This document shows positions 62,095-64,000 of a stretch of DNA of 64,000 nucleotides, one piece after another. Below the pieces are notes generated by a model. That model did not search any database. It saw nothing but the letters and a program-made list of their open reading frames with translations, and was not told the origin of the DNA. The position numbers and the translations under genes were made by a program. Numbering within the stretch: the first letter of the stretch is position 1; every line of letters begins with the position of its first letter. Where the stretch lies: NCBI GenBank assembly GCA_964609825.1, contig CAZSSH010000004.1, forward strand, positions 124,001-188,000. Reading direction: 5' to 3'. This DNA comes from CAZSSH01 sp964609825. GTDB lineage: Bacteria > Verrucomicrobiota > Lentisphaeria > Victivallales > Victivallaceae.

Positions 62095-62565
62095 ATGGGA
62101 CAGATCGTTTTTTCGGCAAAATTCAAGCGCGATTATGTCGCTTATCTGGCGGTGGTGATTTTTTTCGCCATCGTCATTGCCGAAGTTTTTCTCGCGGTCA
62201 GCATTCCGTGGTACTTAAAGCGTGAGGGCTCGTTGGCGTTTGAAGTGCGCAAGCTCAAGATGCTGGAGTCTTTCGACGTGGCGCGGGGTGTCGCCGGCAA
62301 GGTCAATACCAACGACGAAGTCGGCCTTTTGGAGTATAAATTGGTCAATCACAATTTAAACATGCTTGCCATTTACCTGCGGGCTTACAGCAAAAATATC
62401 ACCTCCGAGGACATTGACTCCATTAATACGACCGTATCCGGACTCTTGCCGGTATTGCACGAGATCCAAAAAGGGAAACATTACTCGCTGGACCGGCAGC
62501 TTGACTTTACCGGATTTTACCAAAAAATAACCGAAGAAAATCCTTATGCTCAAAAAGATAATTGA
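62095..62565 (+). CDS. Small single-span membrane protein of unknown function
   Basis: A 156-residue protein with one N-terminal membrane segment (about 15-38, VVIFFAIVIAEVFLAVSIPW) and a helical, charged extracytoplasmic part. I recognise no family. The ATG lies one base after the esterase stop, and the 3' end overlaps the heptose kinase by 20 bases. This close packing supports a real, translated gene. Confidence 0.6.
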   Translation: MGQIVFSAKFKRDYVAYLAVVIFFAIVIAEVFLAVSIPWYLKREGSLAFEVRKLKMLESFDVARGVAGKVNTNDEVGLLEYKLVNHNLNMLAIYLRAYSKNITSEDIDSINTTVSGLLPVLHEIQKGKHYSLDRQLDFTGFYQKITEENPYAQKDN

Positions 62566-63544
62566 TCGCTTCGGCAATCTCCGGATCGCCGTCATCGGCG
62601 ATTTGATGCTGGATGTTTATTTGTGGGGAAAGGTGAGCCGGATTTCGCCGGAAGCACCGGTCCCGGTCATCAACATTACCAAAGAGAGCTGCTGTCTGGG
62701 CGGCGCCGCCAATGTGATGCGCAATATTTCGACCTTGGGCGCCTCCGCTTATGCGTTCGGCGTACTTGGTGAAGATAAAGCGTCCGAAACCGTCCTTAAT
62801 GAGATGGCGCATTTAAGAATTCGTCACGAGTACATTGTCCGCGACCGCCGCCGCCGGACGACCGAAAAGCGCCGGGTGATGGCGGTGACACAGCAATTGT
62901 TGCGCGAGGATTATGAAGATATTACCCCGTTGGCGGATGATTTGCGCCGCCGGATGGTGGACGGAGTGCTGGCGTTGATTCGCGCCAAGGCGGTTGACGC
63001 GGTGATTTTTGAAGATTACGGCAAAGGCGTGTTGACCGACTGGATGCTTAAGGATATCATCGACGAAGCTAAAAAGTACGGCGTCATTACCGCTTTGGAT
63101 CCCAAGCCCGGGAGTCTCGCTCCCGTCCAAGGGTTGACAGTAATGAAGCCCAACCGCAACGAAGCCTTTGCCATGAGCGGCGTCCGCGACGAGTCGGAGG
63201 GCAGCGTTCCGCCGACGGAGGATAAGAGCTTGACGGCTGCCGCCGAGACCTTGCGCGAGCGCTGGCAGGTGGAAAATTTATTGATTTCTCTCGCATCGCA
63301 CGGCATGGCGCTCTTTGGCCCCGATGGGGTCAAGTGGATCCCGACGCAGGCGCGGGAAGTCTTTGACGTTTCCGGGGCGGGCGATACGGTTACGGCGACC
63401 TTTGCTTTGGCAATGGCCGCCGGCGCCACGGCCGAAGATGCTGCGATGATTGCCAATTATGCAGCCGGGGTGGTGGTAGGCAAGATCGGCACTGCTCCGA
63501 TTCACCTCGAAGAGTTGCGCAAGGTCATCGCCTCGGTGTCATAA
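62546..63544 (+). CDS. D-glycero-beta-D-manno-heptose-7-phosphate kinase
   Basis: A 332-residue PfkB-family kinase, equivalent to the N-terminal half of HldE (RfaE1). It has IAVIGDLMLDVYLWGKVSRISPEAP at the start (shown in part), the GGAANVMRNI motif, EDYGKGVLT, the DPKPG phosphate region and FDVSGAGDTVTATFALA with the catalytic Asp. It supplies ADP-heptose for the LPS core. The nucleotidyltransferase half is absent here and must be a separate gene. The start overlaps the small membrane protein gene. Confidence 0.9.
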   Translation: MLKKIIDRFGNLRIAVIGDLMLDVYLWGKVSRISPEAPVPVINITKESCCLGGAANVMRNISTLGASAYAFGVLGEDKASETVLNEMAHLRIRHEYIVRDRRRRTTEKRRVMAVTQQLLREDYEDITPLADDLRRRMVDGVLALIRAKAVDAVIFEDYGKGVLTDWMLKDIIDEAKKYGVITALDPKPGSLAPVQGLTVMKPNRNEAFAMSGVRDESEGSVPPTEDKSLTAAAETLRERWQVENLLISLASHGMALFGPDGVKWIPTQAREVFDVSGAGDTVTATFALAMAAGATAEDAAMIANYAAGVVVGKIGTAPIHLEELRKVIASVS

Positions 63545-63587
63545 ACTTGATTGACGGCAAATATCTTTTTGTCGGCGGAAAGGCAAT

Positions 63588-64000
63588 ATGGCGACAAGGG
63601 AAACACTTTCATCACGATTGGGCTTTTTGCTGTTAAGCGCCGGTTGCGCCATCGGCTTGGGCAATGTTTGGCGCTTTCCGTTTATTGTCGGAGCTTACGG
63701 CGGCGGCTTGTTTGTCCTGATTTATCTGCTTTTTTTATTCATCTTTGGCTACCCGATTTTAACGATGGAGTTGGCGATGGGTCGCTCTTCGCGTAAAAAT
63801 CTGGTGGGTGCTTACGAGTCGCTGGCCTCCACGCATCACCGATTTTGGTGCAATTGCGGCTGGGTGTTTATCTCCGGCAATCTTGTTTTGCTCATGTTTT
63901 ACTCCGTGGTATCGGGATGGATGGCCGCCTATGTCTGGAAATTTTCGACCGGTCAACTGGCGGGGGCGGACAGCGCATCAGCGGCGAAATTATTCGGCGA
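63588..64000 (+). CDS. Sodium:neurotransmitter symporter family transporter, 3' partial
   Basis: Open to the window edge, 137 residues visible. The N-terminus LSSRLGFLLLSAGCAIGLG followed by NVWRFPFIVGAYGGG is the strong signature of SNF (LeuT-type) amino-acid symporters. Membrane spans TM1-TM3 are visible. GGAAAGG precedes ATG 63588 by six bases. It probably imports an amino acid with Na+. Confidence 0.92.
   Translation, partial: MATRETLSSRLGFLLLSAGCAIGLGNVWRFPFIVGAYGGGLFVLIYLLFLFIFGYPILTMELAMGRSSRKNLVGAYESLASTHHRFWCNCGWVFISGNLVLLMFYSVVSGWMAAYVWKFSTGQLAGADSASAAKLFG

Noticed and set aside
1..64000. CRISPR array, tRNA or rRNA gene, transposase or prophage
   Set aside because: No regularly spaced repeats, cloverleaf-like intergenic sequence, rRNA stretch, integrase or transposase protein was seen on reading the intergenic regions and all plausible frames.

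Overview
The window looks like a chromosome segment from a Gram-negative, strictly anaerobic member of the Planctomycetota-Verrucomicrobiota-Lentisphaerota (PVC) group. A host-associated Lentisphaerota/Victivallales-type or related bacterium is the best guess. The grounds are a pilus-like locus whose gene content resembles the Akkermansia Amuc_1098-1102 region, electron-bifurcating [FeFe]-hydrogenase genes, LPS genes (arnA, arnD, heptose kinase) and glycosidases beside AraC, ThuA and Gfo/Idh genes. The taxonomic call is inference; no rRNA gene is present. I see no tRNA, CRISPR array, insertion sequence or prophage. Coding density is very high and no gene-free stretch reaches 300 bases (the longest, 52425-52713, is 289 bases and holds two promoters).

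Layout. 1-9344 (+): PilM/PilN-like fusion (5' end outside the window), two bitopic membrane proteins and two tandem secretins, closed by a terminator. 9419-13460 (+): a consensus promoter, a foldable leader, a GAF-SpoIIE phosphatase, a CBS-type Mn pyrophosphatase and TrmO. 13444-15547 (-): GH130 phosphorylase and an FAD/NAD oxidoreductase. 15679-17385 (+): a radical-SAM/MnmC2-like methyltransferase fusion, probably a tRNA wobble-uridine enzyme. 31346 down to 17380 (-): eleven tightly packed genes, apparently one operon: arnA, arnD, an NuoE/NuoF/NfnB-like trio resembling the Stn electron-bifurcating transhydrogenase, queA, two-subunit fumarase, an MlaA-hydrolase fusion, an S-adenosylhomocysteinase-like protein and an MTA/SAH deaminase.

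31501-33834 (+) is a large MscS-family channel. 36793 down to 33829 (-) is hydG and a GT-C glycosyltransferase. 37045-38854 (+) holds thuA-like and Gfo/Idh genes, 38912-39829 (-) an AraC regulator, 39947-40951 (+) a uroporphyrinogen-decarboxylase-like protein and 40959-42368 (-) rpoN. 42514-47612 (+) is a compact envelope-type operon: WalJ-like metallohydrolase, zinc-ribbon Ser/Thr kinase, histidine-kinase-like protein lacking the phospho-acceptor His, a PBP pedestal domain without transpeptidase, and a SEDS (RodA/FtsW) polymerase.

52424 down to 48258 (-) is hydCBA, an electron-bifurcating [FeFe] hydrogenase ended by a strong terminator. 52714-54375 (+) is a GH2 glycosidase behind a LacI-type operator. 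58738 down to 54372 (-) holds an ABC permease, a TMTC-like GT-C protein, a methyltransferase and a GT2 glycosyltransferase. The last 5 kb carry queH, glnS, an esterase, a small membrane protein, a heptose-phosphate kinase and the start of a sodium symporter.

How the parts fit: hydABC with hydG and the Stn-like trio would balance NADH, NADPH, ferredoxin and H2 in a fermenter. Two queuosine genes, TrmO, GlnRS and the radical-SAM/MnmC2 fusion concern tRNA. Arn, heptose kinase, MlaA fusion, MscS and the SEDS cluster concern the envelope. Recognisable sigma-70 promoters (TTGAAA or TTGACA, 16-17 bases, TATATT) precede many transcription units, which helped define operons and starts.
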